Source of the DNA: Gonatopus flavifemur
Lineage: Eukaryota; Arthropoda; Insecta; Hymenoptera; Dryinidae
NCBI GenBank assembly: GCA_018340375.1
Contig: JAFFJZ010000003.1
Span: 51,429,006 to 51,493,005, forward strand
Direction of reading: 5' to 3'
DNA length: 64,000 nt
The position numbers and the translations under genes were made by a program. Positions 1 to 11,097 of the stretch are shown one piece after another. Position 1 is the stretch's first letter, and the number at the start of each line of letters is the position of its first letter. The notes under the pieces were generated by a model. It had not been told where the DNA came from and ran no database searches. It saw nothing but the letters and a program-made list of their open reading frames with translations.

Positions 1-99
1 TCAATCATAGAGATACCAAGGAATTTGGAAGTTTGTAGAAAGTACGATTTTGTCTCTCTATGATGTGCACATTGAAATTACTGAGTATCCACTTCACAA

Positions 100-786
100 T
101 AATTCTGCAGAAATACTTTAGAAAGAATCTGTGGTATTCACGAAATATTGACGACCACTAGAATACGAAATTCATTTCTAAATATGTTTCACTGAATTCA
201 TTCATTTTTCCTATTTGTAAGTACATTCAACTCTTCTGATATTTATTCATGTAATAACAGTTTGTTCAAAATATCATTTTCACTCTGAAACTATACACCG
301 CTGACAATATATTTAATTATGTCATATTGACAATTATGTGCGCCTCTACCATATTATACGTATAGGCGTATGACTGAGGCGTAAATACATCGTCAAATGA
401 ATGGGTTCGATTCCCTTAACCTCAAGTGTCGAAATCAAGTAAACTTCAACGAAACGCGAGAGCGGTAAAGAAATAGGAAGAGAAGGAAAGAGGAAAGGTT
501 AAAAAATTTTTTGTGAGCAAATTCAAGAGTCTTCTAAGGCATTTTTATGAATTCTTCAAGACATCTTTAAGAAATCTTTTATAAATCTTGAATATGTTTG
601 GAAGACATCTTTAAGAACTTTTCAAGATATCTTTTCGGATTCTATACGTGTTTCATAAAATATCTTTTAGAATTCCTTTCGGTATCTTTCAGAAAATTTT
701 TTAGGACTTCTCACAAACGCATTAAGACTTCTTGAAGAAATCTTTAAGATATCTGAATGTTAGTTTGGTTGATAGTTTGATTGTTA
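100..786. repeat. Degenerate copy of the AAGACATCTT-rich repeat family
   Basis: This block aligns by eye with 32200-32933. It has the same order of parts: a stretch near 290-330, a tRNA-like segment near 365-425 with the B-box-like GGGTTCGATTCCC, a purine-rich stretch, then many copies of AAGACATCTT, AGATATCTT and AAGAAATC up to about 786. The part before position 100 is probably the same family. It is a non-coding repeat. Strand and exact ends are not determined because the outer end may lie outside the window. Confidence 0.55.
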
Positions 787-798
787 TTTCTTAGCCCG

Positions 799-880
799 AA
801 ACTATTAACTGATAGTAAATTCACTACAAACATTCCTCAGCGATGATCTTGTTTCCTGAATCGACAGTCACTTTTGCTAC
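799..880. repeat. Partial copy of the 4563-4867 MITE family
   Basis: The stretch with AAACTATTAACTG, then TTCACTAC, CAGCGATGATC and CGACAGTCACTTTT follows the same order as 4710-4815 in the foldback element at 4563-4867 (AAACTATCAACTG, CTCACTACG, CAGCGATCCTC, TGACAGTCATTTTT). It looks like a one-armed remnant. Confidence 0.45.
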
Positions 881-1964
881 TCTCTAAATCTGAATCAGTG
901 GAATCTCACTGATTCCGCAATTGGATGTTATTTTCGCTGATTAAAATGAGTCATATTTCCCTAACAGCACATCCACCGACTTCCACGTCGCATCCTCGTG
1001 GACTCCACGTGGATAAATGGTGAACGTGGATAGAACGTGGATGAACGGAGATTCCAAGTGGAGGCAACGTAGAAATGTCCGGTGCTTTACGGGTTCACTA
1101 TAAAACCAATGAATATTCACTGATTCATAGTGTATATGCATTGGGTCGCAGTGGCATACTTATCACTACTGATTCAGTTTGATAGAATGAATATGATTAA
1201 TTCCGGTCTTTCCGTGAGTGGTGGTAGGATATTGCTACCTGGAAGCGCCGTGCTTCCAAAACACGATATCATGAATTCGAAAATCCCGAAGTTGCAATGT
1301 ACCGGATTATTCTACACTCTACTAATGAACTAAAAATCTTATCCAACGTAACTGGAATTTGAGATATTGCATCTTCAGGACAATGACGCTTAGATCAATT
1401 GGTTGACTCCCATCATCCTGATCAAGGGATTGTTCTTATTGAAGTGCAATAATTCATTCCTAGTATGTATGAATTATGGGGCCTTTACAGGACCAACATG
1501 TGCCCCATCCCGTCTACATGGGGCCAAGATTGGGCCTAAGCGGGACCGAAATGCATCAAATACAGCAAATAGAAGTCTCAGAATATTTTATGTACATCCA
1601 TAGGGACTATCAATTTGAAACTGTCTCCTCCAAATGTACGGAATATATTAATGAGTCATCTTATGAACCCTTTGGTGCTTTTGATTTGATTCGCTTTGCA
1701 GTTCAGAAGACACGATTCGCACACCTCTAGAAAATATGATTACACTTTGTGAACTATCAAAGAGCACAACCATAATAAAAATTCTAACAGAAACCAGATA
1801 GATCACTGTCTGTTTCTATACGGTTTCTTTCCATTTCTATCCGTTTTTGTCTGGAATTCTTACTAGGGAAGGTTCAACCTTTCAAACGTACTTCAGAAGC
1901 ATAGAACAATCATTTATAAATTTATCCTTATCTGAAGTTGATTTTTGATTATTCTCTTCCATAG
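881..1964. other. Non-coding stretch, short CACGTGGA motif cluster
   Basis: No convincing gene. Positions 970-1065 contain several copies of CCACGTGGA/TCCACGTGG in both orientations, resembling the short palindromic motifs that fill many repeats in this window. Around 1478-1535 there is a small inverted patch based on GGGGCC/GGCCCCAT. The end of the stretch carries a pyrimidine tract and AG that could be the acceptor of the exon at 1965. Confidence 0.4.
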
Positions 1965-2176
1965 GAAATATTCGAAGATTCAGGAGGGTATGCGAACACA
2001 TTCAGTCTCAAGTTTGCTCGAGAAACGTGAGTTTAGCCATCAGCGGTCAAAGTAGAGCTGCACCGCCAAGTCCCAGAGCATCACGTAAATTCACCACAGA
2101 AATGAGCGAAAGTTCAAGTTGTGGGAGTGATACCAGCGAAAGACTCTTTCTAAATCCTCATCCTGCTACCAGACAG
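1965..2176 (+). CDS. Candidate internal exon of an unidentified host gene
   Basis: A pyrimidine-rich tract ending in AG (1963-1964) precedes an open frame of about 70 codons that runs to CAG followed by GT at 2177. The first exon base pair completes a split codon. The peptide is rich in Ser, Arg and Pro (an APPSPRAS stretch, then SESSSCGSDTSE) and has no recognisable domain. A strong internal donor (GTGAGT at 2027) with a different open frame upstream is an alternative exon end. The gene would continue upstream outside the window and downstream to the exon at 3294. The frame is uncertain and I cannot name the protein. Confidence 0.35.
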
Positions 2177-3293
2177 GTAGTCTGTTTCAATAAGGTAGAG
2201 CATCATCCTCATTCTCATTTTCATAATTGTTCATATTCATTTGCACTCAAAAGCATGCGTTTTGAGTAGAGTTGTTTAGTTTGAATGAAATATTGAAAAA
2301 TTCTGAAAAAAAGAGGATTTGTATCCATGTGAATTCAGTATAAATTGACGATTTGAATAGAAAAAATTGACAAACCAGATTGGCAGAGGAATCAAGGTAA
2401 GTGGAAAACAGTTGTCAATGTGGAGAGTTCGAATGGTAATTGCTACTTTGTGGTGAGCATGATCAGACTCGAGTTTAATGTTTAACAATGAATGAATCTC
2501 ATTCCGTTGCATCAGATTTCATCACTGTGTAAAAACTGCCACTTTTTCCAAGAATATATTTTCTTACTCCAGAAGAAGTATCTTCCTCCCCGACCGGTGA
2601 CGGATTCAGAAGTAAGGAGAGCAACCTTCTCAAGGGCCTCAAGCGCAAGGAGGCTGAACAAGCTAATATACATCGTGAACTCATTTGGGAAAATGAAAGA
2701 ATGGTGGGTCATAGGGGATTCAATTTATTGCACTGAAGGGCACTCGAAATATCTGCCTCTTTCTGATCAACGGGGATAACGAAGGACATAGATATCCCGA
2801 GTTTGCCAACACACCGTAAACGATGGTCTGGTTCTGGATTTCTCCAGTTGGAGGCACAAAATCTATCCCAATCGTGCGATTTACTGATTTATGCTCCGAA
2901 CTCAATGCTCGGGACGCATATTTGGAGAGAGTGCTACCCAGAGATCGGAAATAATGATTCTTTTTCAGTAATGATTTCGGCATTTATTATCATTATCTCT
3001 GGAATCAGAATTTTCTTTTTCCACAGTTCCAATTTGAATTAATATTTTCCATTTTCGTAAGTTATGATGGAAACTGCGGAGGATGAAAAATCTGATTCTA
3101 GAAATAATGGGTTCCCCCTAGATCCGTCACTGCAACTGAGAAAATATGTTCTTGAATCAAGAAAATATCGTATTCAACTCATTCAGTATCCTCATTTTTT
3201 AATCAGCATGAGTGAAAAATAATTACAGTATCAATTCTGCTACCCTCCCTCCTTCGTTTAAACTCATATTTTTGCAACCCTTATAATTCGCAG
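2177..3293 (+). other. Putative intronic stretch with ambiguous exon-like segments
   Basis: A possible acceptor at 2571-2572 is followed by about 120 bases open in two frames. One frame is Lys/Glu-rich and runs to a stop at 2734. A frame-shifted continuation (frame of position 2739) is open to 2815, has one stop, then reopens and ends in TAA near 2953. Either a real exon or a decayed coding segment is possible. A strong acceptor-like tract (ending 3026) and a strong donor (GTAAGT at 3057) also frame a 30-base candidate microexon. None of these can be fixed without transcripts. Confidence 0.25.
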
Positions 3294-3536
3294 ATTGACA
3301 CATCTGATATAGAATCGGATACTTCGGTTTTTGATGTGAAATCCCCAACCCGAGAGAACGGACGACGAAGTTCAACGTCGACGAACAATAACAATCCATT
3401 ACCGGGAGATGCCGGAACTCCGACATCTACGTCCTGCGACGGAAGTCCACCGAAAGCGGTGCGCAGCAATTCCGAAAGCCAGAACACCCCCGAGAAGAAA
3501 TGTGTGACCACGATGAGCGGAAGTGATATAGCGTGA
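3294..3536 (+). CDS. Candidate 3'-terminal exon of an unidentified host gene
   Basis: A long pyrimidine-rich stretch ending TTCGCAG precedes an 80-codon open frame starting at a whole codon (phase 0) and ending in TGA at 3534-3536. The peptide is acidic at its start (IDTSDIESDTS) and then Ser/Thr/Asn/Pro-rich with a run of four Asn and several SP/TP sites. That composition fits a disordered C-terminal tail with possible phosphorylation sites. No catalytic or membrane domain is visible, so no function is assigned. It probably belongs with the upstream candidate exon at 1965. GC content and codon use are clearly higher than the flanking DNA, which supports real coding sequence. Confidence 0.45.
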   Translation: MDTSDIESDTSVFDVKSPTRENGRRSSTSTNNNNPLPGDAGTPTSTSCDGSPPKAVRSNSESQNTPEKKCVTTMSGSDIA

Positions 3537-4063
3537 TACTACCAGAACCTCCGCTTCGAGTTTCGCTCGAGCCTGAGAGGCATCTGGGACAGCGCCAGAA
3601 AAGTATGGTAGAAAAGACAGAGTTTGAATGAAATTCTGATAGGAAGGAAAAATGAACGCGATATCCCATCCGCGTCAACTATGTTCGAAAAAAATCGTCA
3701 AATCTGAAAACATCATTCTTTTCACGAACTTGAAACATCCAAGAACGATGTCAGATGATATGAAGAGAATGTGGAACTGATTCTATCGACATGACTGCTA
3801 GAATCTATTTTCTGCATTTCTGGAACAGGATTTCCAAGCTCACGTATTCAAATGGGACTCGACTCAAATTAGGAATATAATAAAATTCTTCCATGTATCA
3901 AAGACAATTTTCACATCGAAGTATAGGAGACAGTAATTGTAGAAAGGAGGATAAATTTTAGGTAACATTCAGTAAAGACTCGAGTGTGAGGTTTTGTGAT
4001 TAAACTGCAAAGCAAAAAAATCGGTATTTGAAGGTGATACGGTTCCTTGTTTTTCCGTTCTGA

Positions 4064-4116
<53 letters not shown>

Positions 4117-4562
4117 CCCCCCCTTCAAAAACGGGATTAAGTTGAAACTTTGATTATCGATTGAGTTATCTAATGCGTTAATCAGGCAACGTGTTTTTCG
4201 AATTCATATTCAATTTTCTAATGCAATTCTACCGTTGTTCTCGTTGAATCTCCATTGATTCAACGCGTTTAAACGTCGAAAATGTAGATCGGGTACAAAC
4301 CGATCAAAGCAGGAAATAATAATACGCCTAGTACTAGTTTAGTATATCAGGCGTGAATTTTCCATTTAATTCCTATCACAATTATCTTGTTAATGATCGA
4401 AGGGAAACACGATTTTAATTGAACAATTGAAATGGATATCCTATCTGCATGATAATTTCTGGACAATTCATTATAATTCTGAAGACAAGTACCTCACAAC
4501 AGATCGATTTACTACCCGTTTAGAAATCAATTCTGGGCATCCTAAGGTCGGCCCTGGTCCCG
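3537..4562. other. 3' flank of the host gene
   Basis: No open frame worth reporting. This presumably holds the 3' UTR of the gene ending at 3536; an AATAAAA-type signal lies near 3879. A CT microsatellite (separate entry) lies within it. The rest is AT-rich intergenic sequence. Confidence 0.4.
4066..4123. repeat. (CT)n microsatellite ending in a C run
   Basis: About 24 uninterrupted CT dinucleotides followed by ten C residues. It is a simple repeat and likely polymorphic in length. Confidence 0.95.
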
Positions 4563-4867
4563 TACACAGAAAGACCGGGTCTATTAACATATTTAGAAAA
4601 ATGACTGTCAATGTGGGGAAAATGAAGATCGCTGAAAAATATTCGTAGTGAGGCTACTGAAAATTCGTAGTCGATGTATTAACAATTGATAGTTTTACCG
4701 TGAAAAATACCAATGAAACTATCAACTGTTAATATTTTGACTACGAATTTTTAGTAGACTCACTACGAATATTTTCCAGCGATCCTCTTTTTTCCTAACT
4801 TGACAGTCATTTTTCTAAACATTGATAAATTCTTTCTAAATATTAATAGACCTGGTCTTTCCGTGTA
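4563..4867. repeat. Foldback MITE, 305 bp
   Basis: The left end TACACAGAAAGACC pairs with the right end GGTCTTTCCGTGTA, and pairing continues inward through TCTATTAA, TGACTGTCAA, GATCGCTG, ATATTCGTAG and AACTATCAA to a short central loop near 4700. It is non-coding. A partial relative is at 799-880. Confidence 0.75.
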
Positions 4868-7008
4868 GAGGTATATCTTATAAACGTTCAGTGAACGTTT
4901 CTGAAGGTTTACGAGTTGTTTCTTGAAGTAAGTCTTTCATCATCAAGAGAAACAATATTCCTTTTTTCATTTCCCTTGCTTCAAACCTCGATTCGAAATT
5001 AATCAATTTTTTCTTCAGAACATTATGTTCCACGTTTCTTAAAATACTTATTGCAAATTCAATCACACAATCCAAGGTGGGGAGTTGAGGGAGGAGAGAT
5101 AACAAAACTGAAAATTGAGTACCGTATACTCATAGCAAAAATGTTGAAGAAAACAAAAAGAAAATATGAACATTTTAAAGGTAAAAATAATTACTGTGAA
5201 AAAAAATTTTTCTCTGAATAAAAAAAAACATATCTCGAGAATGTTATGTGTATATCTCGGCTTTTTAGATGAAATGACACCGCGTATTACAGTGAATAAA
5301 TACTTTCGATCTTTAAAATGGACGATTGCGTGAACTGTGTAAATTCATTCGCTGAAATCGAATCGAGAGAATGATTTGAAAATGTTTGTAATGATTGAAC
5401 GTACCGTGTGAAAGAATGGAAATGAGTGCGAATGTTCAAACAATGGCAGAATTATTGCGATGTTGAGGCACAATTTGGTTTGAAAGTTAACGTACATCAA
5501 GTGCGTGCATTAATTAAAATTTAATTCATTTCTACTTTCATTAGTGTTAGAAAAATTTGTTTTCTCGAGAAATATAATGAAGAAGGTTCGTGAACGTTTC
5601 ACGAAGTTCCGATGAACGTTAGGATGTTTGCTGGAGAAGGCCAGTTTCAAGAAAGCTTCATAGAACGCATTTATCGACAGTTGTTTGAAGGCTCATTCGG
5701 GTTTCAATGAACGTGGCATGAACGAGGCCACTTGAGTAAATTCTTTCGAGACAAACTACGTAAAAATGTGTACATTAAATAAAAAAGTATCTTTCTGTAT
5801 AGCATTCCTTCAATATCTCGAGAAATGGTATGCAGAGATATTTGGAATTGACGTACTTTGTACCCTGGTAGAAATTTGTCTGGGCGTCCCATTTACCATC
5901 CACGTACTAAATGGGACCCACATGGGGGCAACTGGATAACACATTTCAGCCAATTTGACTTTAATACCCCAATATTCAGTTGGTTTATGTAGATTTTTCA
6001 TGCGTCAACTGATCGTACAGTGACATTGATAGTCCATCAACGTAGTCAGAGGAATAAAAGGAAGCCCCAACGTTTCAATTTGTCACTCAGGATTATGTTG
6101 TGGAAATAAATTCAAAAGCAACGTTCTTGACTGGAGAGTGAATGTCAAAATACATTGTTATCTTATTCATAGGTGTGATTTTACAAAGGAACACATGATT
6201 TCACATTTCTAATTACCAATTTGAACAACATTCTAGCAATTCCCTGGGACATCTGGATGGGCACAGGCTAGAAAGTGCGTTACAAAACTAGCTAGAAACC
6301 AACCTAACAATCTTGGAAAACCAGCTGGGGCCCATCTAATTCCCAATCATAATTTCTACTAGGGTATCGAAGAAGTTATTCAAAGCCTCGCCGCTCGTAT
6401 TCTCCGAATGGAAAAATTTTCAAAATTATATATAAATTATGTATAAATTTTGAAAATTTTTCCACTCAGGCTTTGAGTTGTGATTCATAGAGAATTAAAT
6501 CATAATTTCCTCCGTTGTTTATTCCTTTTCGTAAAAACAACAAATACAAATGAAACTCAAATGAATCTTTGGAAAATTTTCGATAAACTTCCCGTAAAAT
6601 CCGTTTAAGTTATTCTCAGGAAGATATGAATTTGGGCTTCAACGAAGCTTCGGTCTGATTTATGTTGATCTATGTTGATCTGATTGTTGTTGTCAGTATT
6701 TCTGAAAAATAATCAGAGATTCATGTTTTTTTGGGGAATTGTTTCATATAGAATCAGCTGATTTAATTGCATAATATAATTGATTTCTCTCAAGCGGATA
6801 CTTGAATCGTAGTACTAGCCAAACCGTTTATTCCGAGTTATCCAAAAGTACTTCAATACGATCAAAAAATCGCTCGGTGCAGAAATTCTTCAGAGTACTT
6901 AGAATTGCCGTATAGAGCGATATTTCGGTTCTACTGAAGTAGTTTCGAATAGTCTGGAATGAAAGATGTGGCTTATACCACGCCGCTAGTGTTCCTCCAA
7001 TGGAATAC
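4868..7008. other. Intergenic DNA, no gene seen
   Basis: AT-rich and without coding potential. Positions 5580-5720 have scattered GAACGTT/AACGTTC motifs like those in the 7009 repeat, perhaps a decayed relative. A small perfect hairpin lies near 6410-6465 (AAAAATTTTCAAAATT pairing with its complement). Confidence 0.5.
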
Positions 7009-7434
7009 GCCCAGATAACATCAGAAGTCTTCTGAACGTTTTAGCAACATAACCTAAGTTCTGCGCGGCTTGATGTCCGGGGAGTAGGTTTTGATATGTT
7101 CAGAGAACCTTCATTTTTAGTGCACCCGAATACGCTTCCGGTACATTCTTTTCACCTCACACGGAACGTCCTTAGTATGTATTCCAAACGTACTTTCATG
7201 GAAACTAACCTTTACAAACATATGTGTAGTATCGCAGAACGTCATTGACACCTTTATTGAACACATCCTCAAAACGTCGCTTGGTGAAGATAAATAGAAC
7301 ATTACGGAACATTTATATGTCCCTGGGACGTAAATGCGACGTGCTTAGAACGTCCTGGGATCTCATTTGAACGTTCTCTGTGTGAGCAAGTACGTTTTGT
7401 GAATGTTTAGAAAACCTCCCGATGCTATCCGGGC
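7009..7434. repeat. GAACGTT-rich inverted-end element, copy 1
   Basis: Almost identical to 15027-15453 and related to 63853-64000. The ends are imperfect inverted repeats (GCCCAGATAACATC at left, GATGCTATCCGGGC at right). The interior carries many AACGTTC/GGAACGTCC/AAACGTAC motifs in both orientations. No long frame is shared, so it is read as a non-autonomous DNA element. No clear target duplication is visible at this copy. Confidence 0.65.
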
Positions 7435-8181
7435 GAGTGTTGAATGCAACCGTTGCTTTCTATTTATTGTATAGGTCTTTTTTTAGGCAACGTGCTCGGA
7501 TAGTAACGCTCGTATCTTCTTACGAATGTTTTCCTCATTCCTATTGTCTGAATTTTTCTGTTCAACACAACAATTTTTTAAATACGAGGGAAAAACCAGG
7601 GAAATTTCACACCAGGTTCAAAGATTTTTTATGCTCATAACGAATTTATGAATTTTAAGAATTCATTTTAGGAATTGAGGAATTTCTTCAGGAAAATCCA
7701 CTCTAGTTCAACGAAAACCTCTCATTTGTTTTTCAAAAACGTTCCATTCAAAGAATATATACCTGGTATTTTTGGTGGATTATTCCTTTGAATTCAATTG
7801 CGAGATTGTACGACAGGTTGTTTTTATACGAACCATCGAAACTATCAGTGCTACGCTGCGGTCTAGTTCCAATAGTGACTATAAGATCCATGAAGAAGCT
7901 ATGGAATGTCATACAGGTGCTAGAAAATAGTCCAACAAAACATGGGATTTTTGTTACTGAATAGAACTGAACTTCGCTAGAGATTGCAATGATTCTTTAT
8001 TAATTTTTTATGAACCCATTTCAATGGTATCAACATACGTTCTGCGTTTTAAATTTCATATTTTGTGTATGAAATTCAGTTCTTTGTTCTCCCATATTTT
8101 GTGTGGTTATTCTAATTATCGTAGGGAAGGTTATACTCAGGGATACTCACATTGTTCCTAGAACGATCCGTTTAGCTATGG
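7435..8181. other. Intergenic DNA, nothing recognised
   Basis: AT-rich sequence with no gene, no clear repeat boundary and only chance-length open frames. Confidence 0.5.
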
Positions 8182-8543
8182 TACACTGAGAAAAAAGATT
8201 CGTTAGCTCAAATAAAATTTATTTATACGATTGGATACGGCAAAAGAAATATTTATTATTATTGATTTCATCACATAGTTTTGATGAATTAAACACATAT
8301 TTCTCTGAGTAAACTTCACACCGATGATGATTCGATAAATCTAAATTTGATAAGAACTCATATTCATTCAAATCAATTTCGATCAGTTTGAATCAAATGA
8401 ATGATTTGGTTATAGTTTATGGATACGAATTTCTTGACCCAACCCAATATTCGGTTATAATAAATAACTCTTATTTGCATGAAACGATACCTCTTTGAAA
8501 TGTGTAACCAATTACGTACAGGGAAAACCTTTTTCTCAGTGTA
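8182..8543. repeat. MITE with TACACTGAGAAAAA ends
   Basis: The left terminus TACACTGAGAAAAAAG is inverted at the right end (CTTTTTCTCAGTGTA), about 15 bp of TIR in a 362-bp non-coding element. TA at both ends would fit a Tc1/mariner-type target site. Stretches with TTGAATCAAAT-like motifs fill the interior, and a similar interior sequence occurs inverted near 21840-21950. Confidence 0.65.
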
Positions 8544-9140
8544 GGAACATTGGAATCCCAACACTTGAGATAGCTAGAACAGCTGAATAGTATTGTTGAG
8601 CAATACTTTTTTCCAATGTGAAGGAAAAATGTGAAAAAATGAGGAAATTTTGCCATCATGACGGAGTTTTCTTCAGGTTTGTCAATGGAAAGCTCACGCC
8701 TGATTAATTGTAGTTCTTTCTACTGACTTCACATATGGTGCATACATTGTTCAGCGACGCCTTGTTTTTCCAATCTATCCAGATGGTAATTCAACTTCGC
8801 CGTAAGGTTTTTCGGTAAGTTTGTGTCAAGCCCTGGTAGAAGGATCTGATAGAGACCACACTGCAGAAAAAAAATCGGTAAATTTACCGAGATATTCCTC
8901 AGTAATTCAGACAGCAATTAACTCACAGCAAACTTCAGAAAATACTGAGATTTTGGTAATTATGCCAGAAAATGTGGCAAATATACCGATTTTTTGGTAA
9001 TCTATCGAAGTTCTGATTCGTACACTAACACTATCGAGCGGAACTGCGGTTTTCACAAAACAAGAAGCTGTTTCCTACTTTCCCCGCATGACGGCGGTGC
9101 CTCGCAGTACGTTAAATCCTACTAGTTGAGTTTTATACCC
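8544..9140. other. Intergenic DNA with a small GGTAAATTTACC palindrome cluster
   Basis: No gene. At about 8866-9000 the sequence AAAATCGGTAAATTTACCG is partly inverted as ATACCGATTTTTTGG, suggesting a small, degenerate MITE. The remainder is featureless. Confidence 0.4.
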
Positions 9141-9598
9141 TACGCTCAGAGGAAAAAAGTTGCTGATGTAGCAAACCCTCAAAATTTGCTTTGCTGATAT
9201 GGCAAAACTTGTTGTTGAATTAGCAAAAAATTTGCTATTTCAGCAAAAACCTTGCTCTTTTAACAAGCGCTTGCCATTCAGCAATCCGGAGTTGCAGATA
9301 TACGGACGGCTAGAAAATTTGGCTGAATTAGCAAATATCTTGCTAAAATAGCAATACCCCAATAAAATTGGAAAGTACAGGATTGATCACTCCGTGATCA
9401 AAAGTATGGGATTTGGCCTCAAGCTATACATTGCAAGTATGGGAATAGGCCACGAGCCATACTTTTGATCACGGAGTGATCAATCCCATACCTCCATTTT
9501 TACTTGGGTATTTTTGCTGTAACAGCAACCGTTTTGCTAATTCAGCAAAGCAGATTTTTCGAAACCGCTTTTTCAGCAAGAATTTTTCTCTGCGCGTA
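9141..9598. repeat. MITE saturated with TTGCT/AGCAA motifs
   Basis: The ends are inverted (TACGCTCAGAGGAAAAA at left, TTTTTCTCTGCGCGTA at right). The interior carries over ten copies of TTGCT or AGCAA in alternating orientation, many beside runs of AAATTT. A second palindromic element (9354-9511) is inserted in the middle. Non-coding. Confidence 0.7.
9354..9511. repeat. Nested foldback element inside the 9141 MITE
   Basis: ATACCCCAATAAAA at the left pairs with TTTTTACTTGGGTAT at the right. Inward, GATTGATCACTCCGTG and CCATACTTTTGATC are inverted copies, with a core near 9420. It interrupts the TTGCT motif array, so it inserted after the host MITE formed. Confidence 0.65.
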
Positions 9599-10806
9599 GT
9601 TTAAATTTAGAATATCTCCTCTATGTTTTTGTTATATTCAAAGTGTATAGAAAAATTTGGTTGAAAGTGGAATAATAAATTGAAACAGATTCATTAGCAG
9701 TTCATTTCATGAGCGTCTTCCCGCTGCAATCTTCAATCGGCGGATAAGGTTCAGCTTATAATTCTTAATAGACAACAAACCCGAAGACAATGTTCAATTG
9801 TCATATATATTTATTCTGGGTGAATTGAGAAAGCAAAAAATCTCGTGGAATCAAAACTTTTCTTTGGCTTAAAAACAGAACAATTCGAAGTGCTATACCC
9901 ATTATTCAAATGAAATGTTTGATCAATTTTCTTAGTTCACTTGGAAAAGAATTTAATACTGGAGAAAAGAAACTTGGTTCAATTCAATAGGTCGTTTAGT
10001 TTTTAGCTATCACGCTCCCTAATTCAAATCTGATGTAATTTATTATTTCATTTTCAAACGAACTTTAAATATATGCAAAAATATACCTCGAATTCCAATA
10101 GGTTTTTTTTCAGCTAAAAAAATCACGATAGAACATTGTTTTGGAACGCTTTTGAATTCAGGACACTTCCTTGGAAAATAACACTTTTGAACATGATAAT
10201 TCACATATCAAATGCTATCTTTTCGATTTCATTACTTAGTATTGTGCATTCTTCAGTGATTTAATTTTTCAATAAACAATGAGAATAAAATCCATTAAAT
10301 CATGGTGAAAAGTTTTGTATGTACAAAAGAATTTTGTTACCATCATTTTTGGGGAGAAATTTCCCAAAGTTGAAGGAAAGAATATTTGGTTGCATGATCT
10401 CAAAAAAATTCTTAATTAATTTGAATAAAGTTTTGTTGAATCAATTCAATAATCAAATTAGCTAACAGAATATTTTATAGCATATTAAATATTTGTTTGA
10501 TCGAATAAATATTCAGTTGAGTCAATAAAAAGTTTATCCAAATCAATTGAGTATTTTGTTGCGACTATACAATCAAATATTCCCCTGTTCCCGGAAATGT
10601 TTCCTCTTAGGGTGAGTAATTAAATTCACCCTTAAAAAGAGTTTATGATCCAATAACAATCCAATTAATCTTCTATCAGAGAGTAGTAGTTATAAACTTG
10701 ATTACTGTTTAATCAAAATATTGAAATCGAAATCATTTATAAAACCAACAAACATTTATCAAATCTTCCACATTTTATATGTCTGGTGAGGATTTTCCTG
10801 AGAATG
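9599..10806. other. Intergenic DNA, nothing recognised
   Basis: Very AT-rich. Several TTGAATCAATTCAA-like palindromic words occur between 10380 and 10570, possibly a decayed motif-rich repeat. No gene. Confidence 0.45.
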
Positions 10807-11097
10807 CCCAGTGAACAATATGTTATCATCCGGAGCTCTTAAAGATCTCCTTAATATGTGTAAGAGGTCAGATAGACCTTTCAGGAGGTTAACATAAAGA
10901 TATCAGAATGTTATCAGATGCGTCGATTTCTGAGGAAAATAAGAGATTGCCAGAATGTTATCCAAACCAACTCTTGAGGAGGATTTTTTCTGAGATCTCA
11001 GAAAAATGATATTATTCAGATATCAATATGATAACATTGACAGAGCTCTTTCAAAAGACCTCTTAAAGATCTCTTCCTCTTAAGAGTGTTCACTGGG
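10807..11097. repeat. Element with CCCAGTGAAC inverted ends
   Basis: CCCAGTGAAC at the left is inverted as GTTCACTGGG at the right. The interior carries AGATCTCCTTAA/TTAAAGATCTC and GATATCAGAATGTTATC in both orientations. Its terminal motif matches the ends of the 43656-45398 element (CCCAATAAACAC/GTGTTCACTGGG), suggesting one superfamily. Confidence 0.6.

Noticed and set aside
2720..2983. 87-residue minus-strand frame opposite the candidate exons
   Set aside because: Shadow frame; the plus strand has splice signals and better composition.
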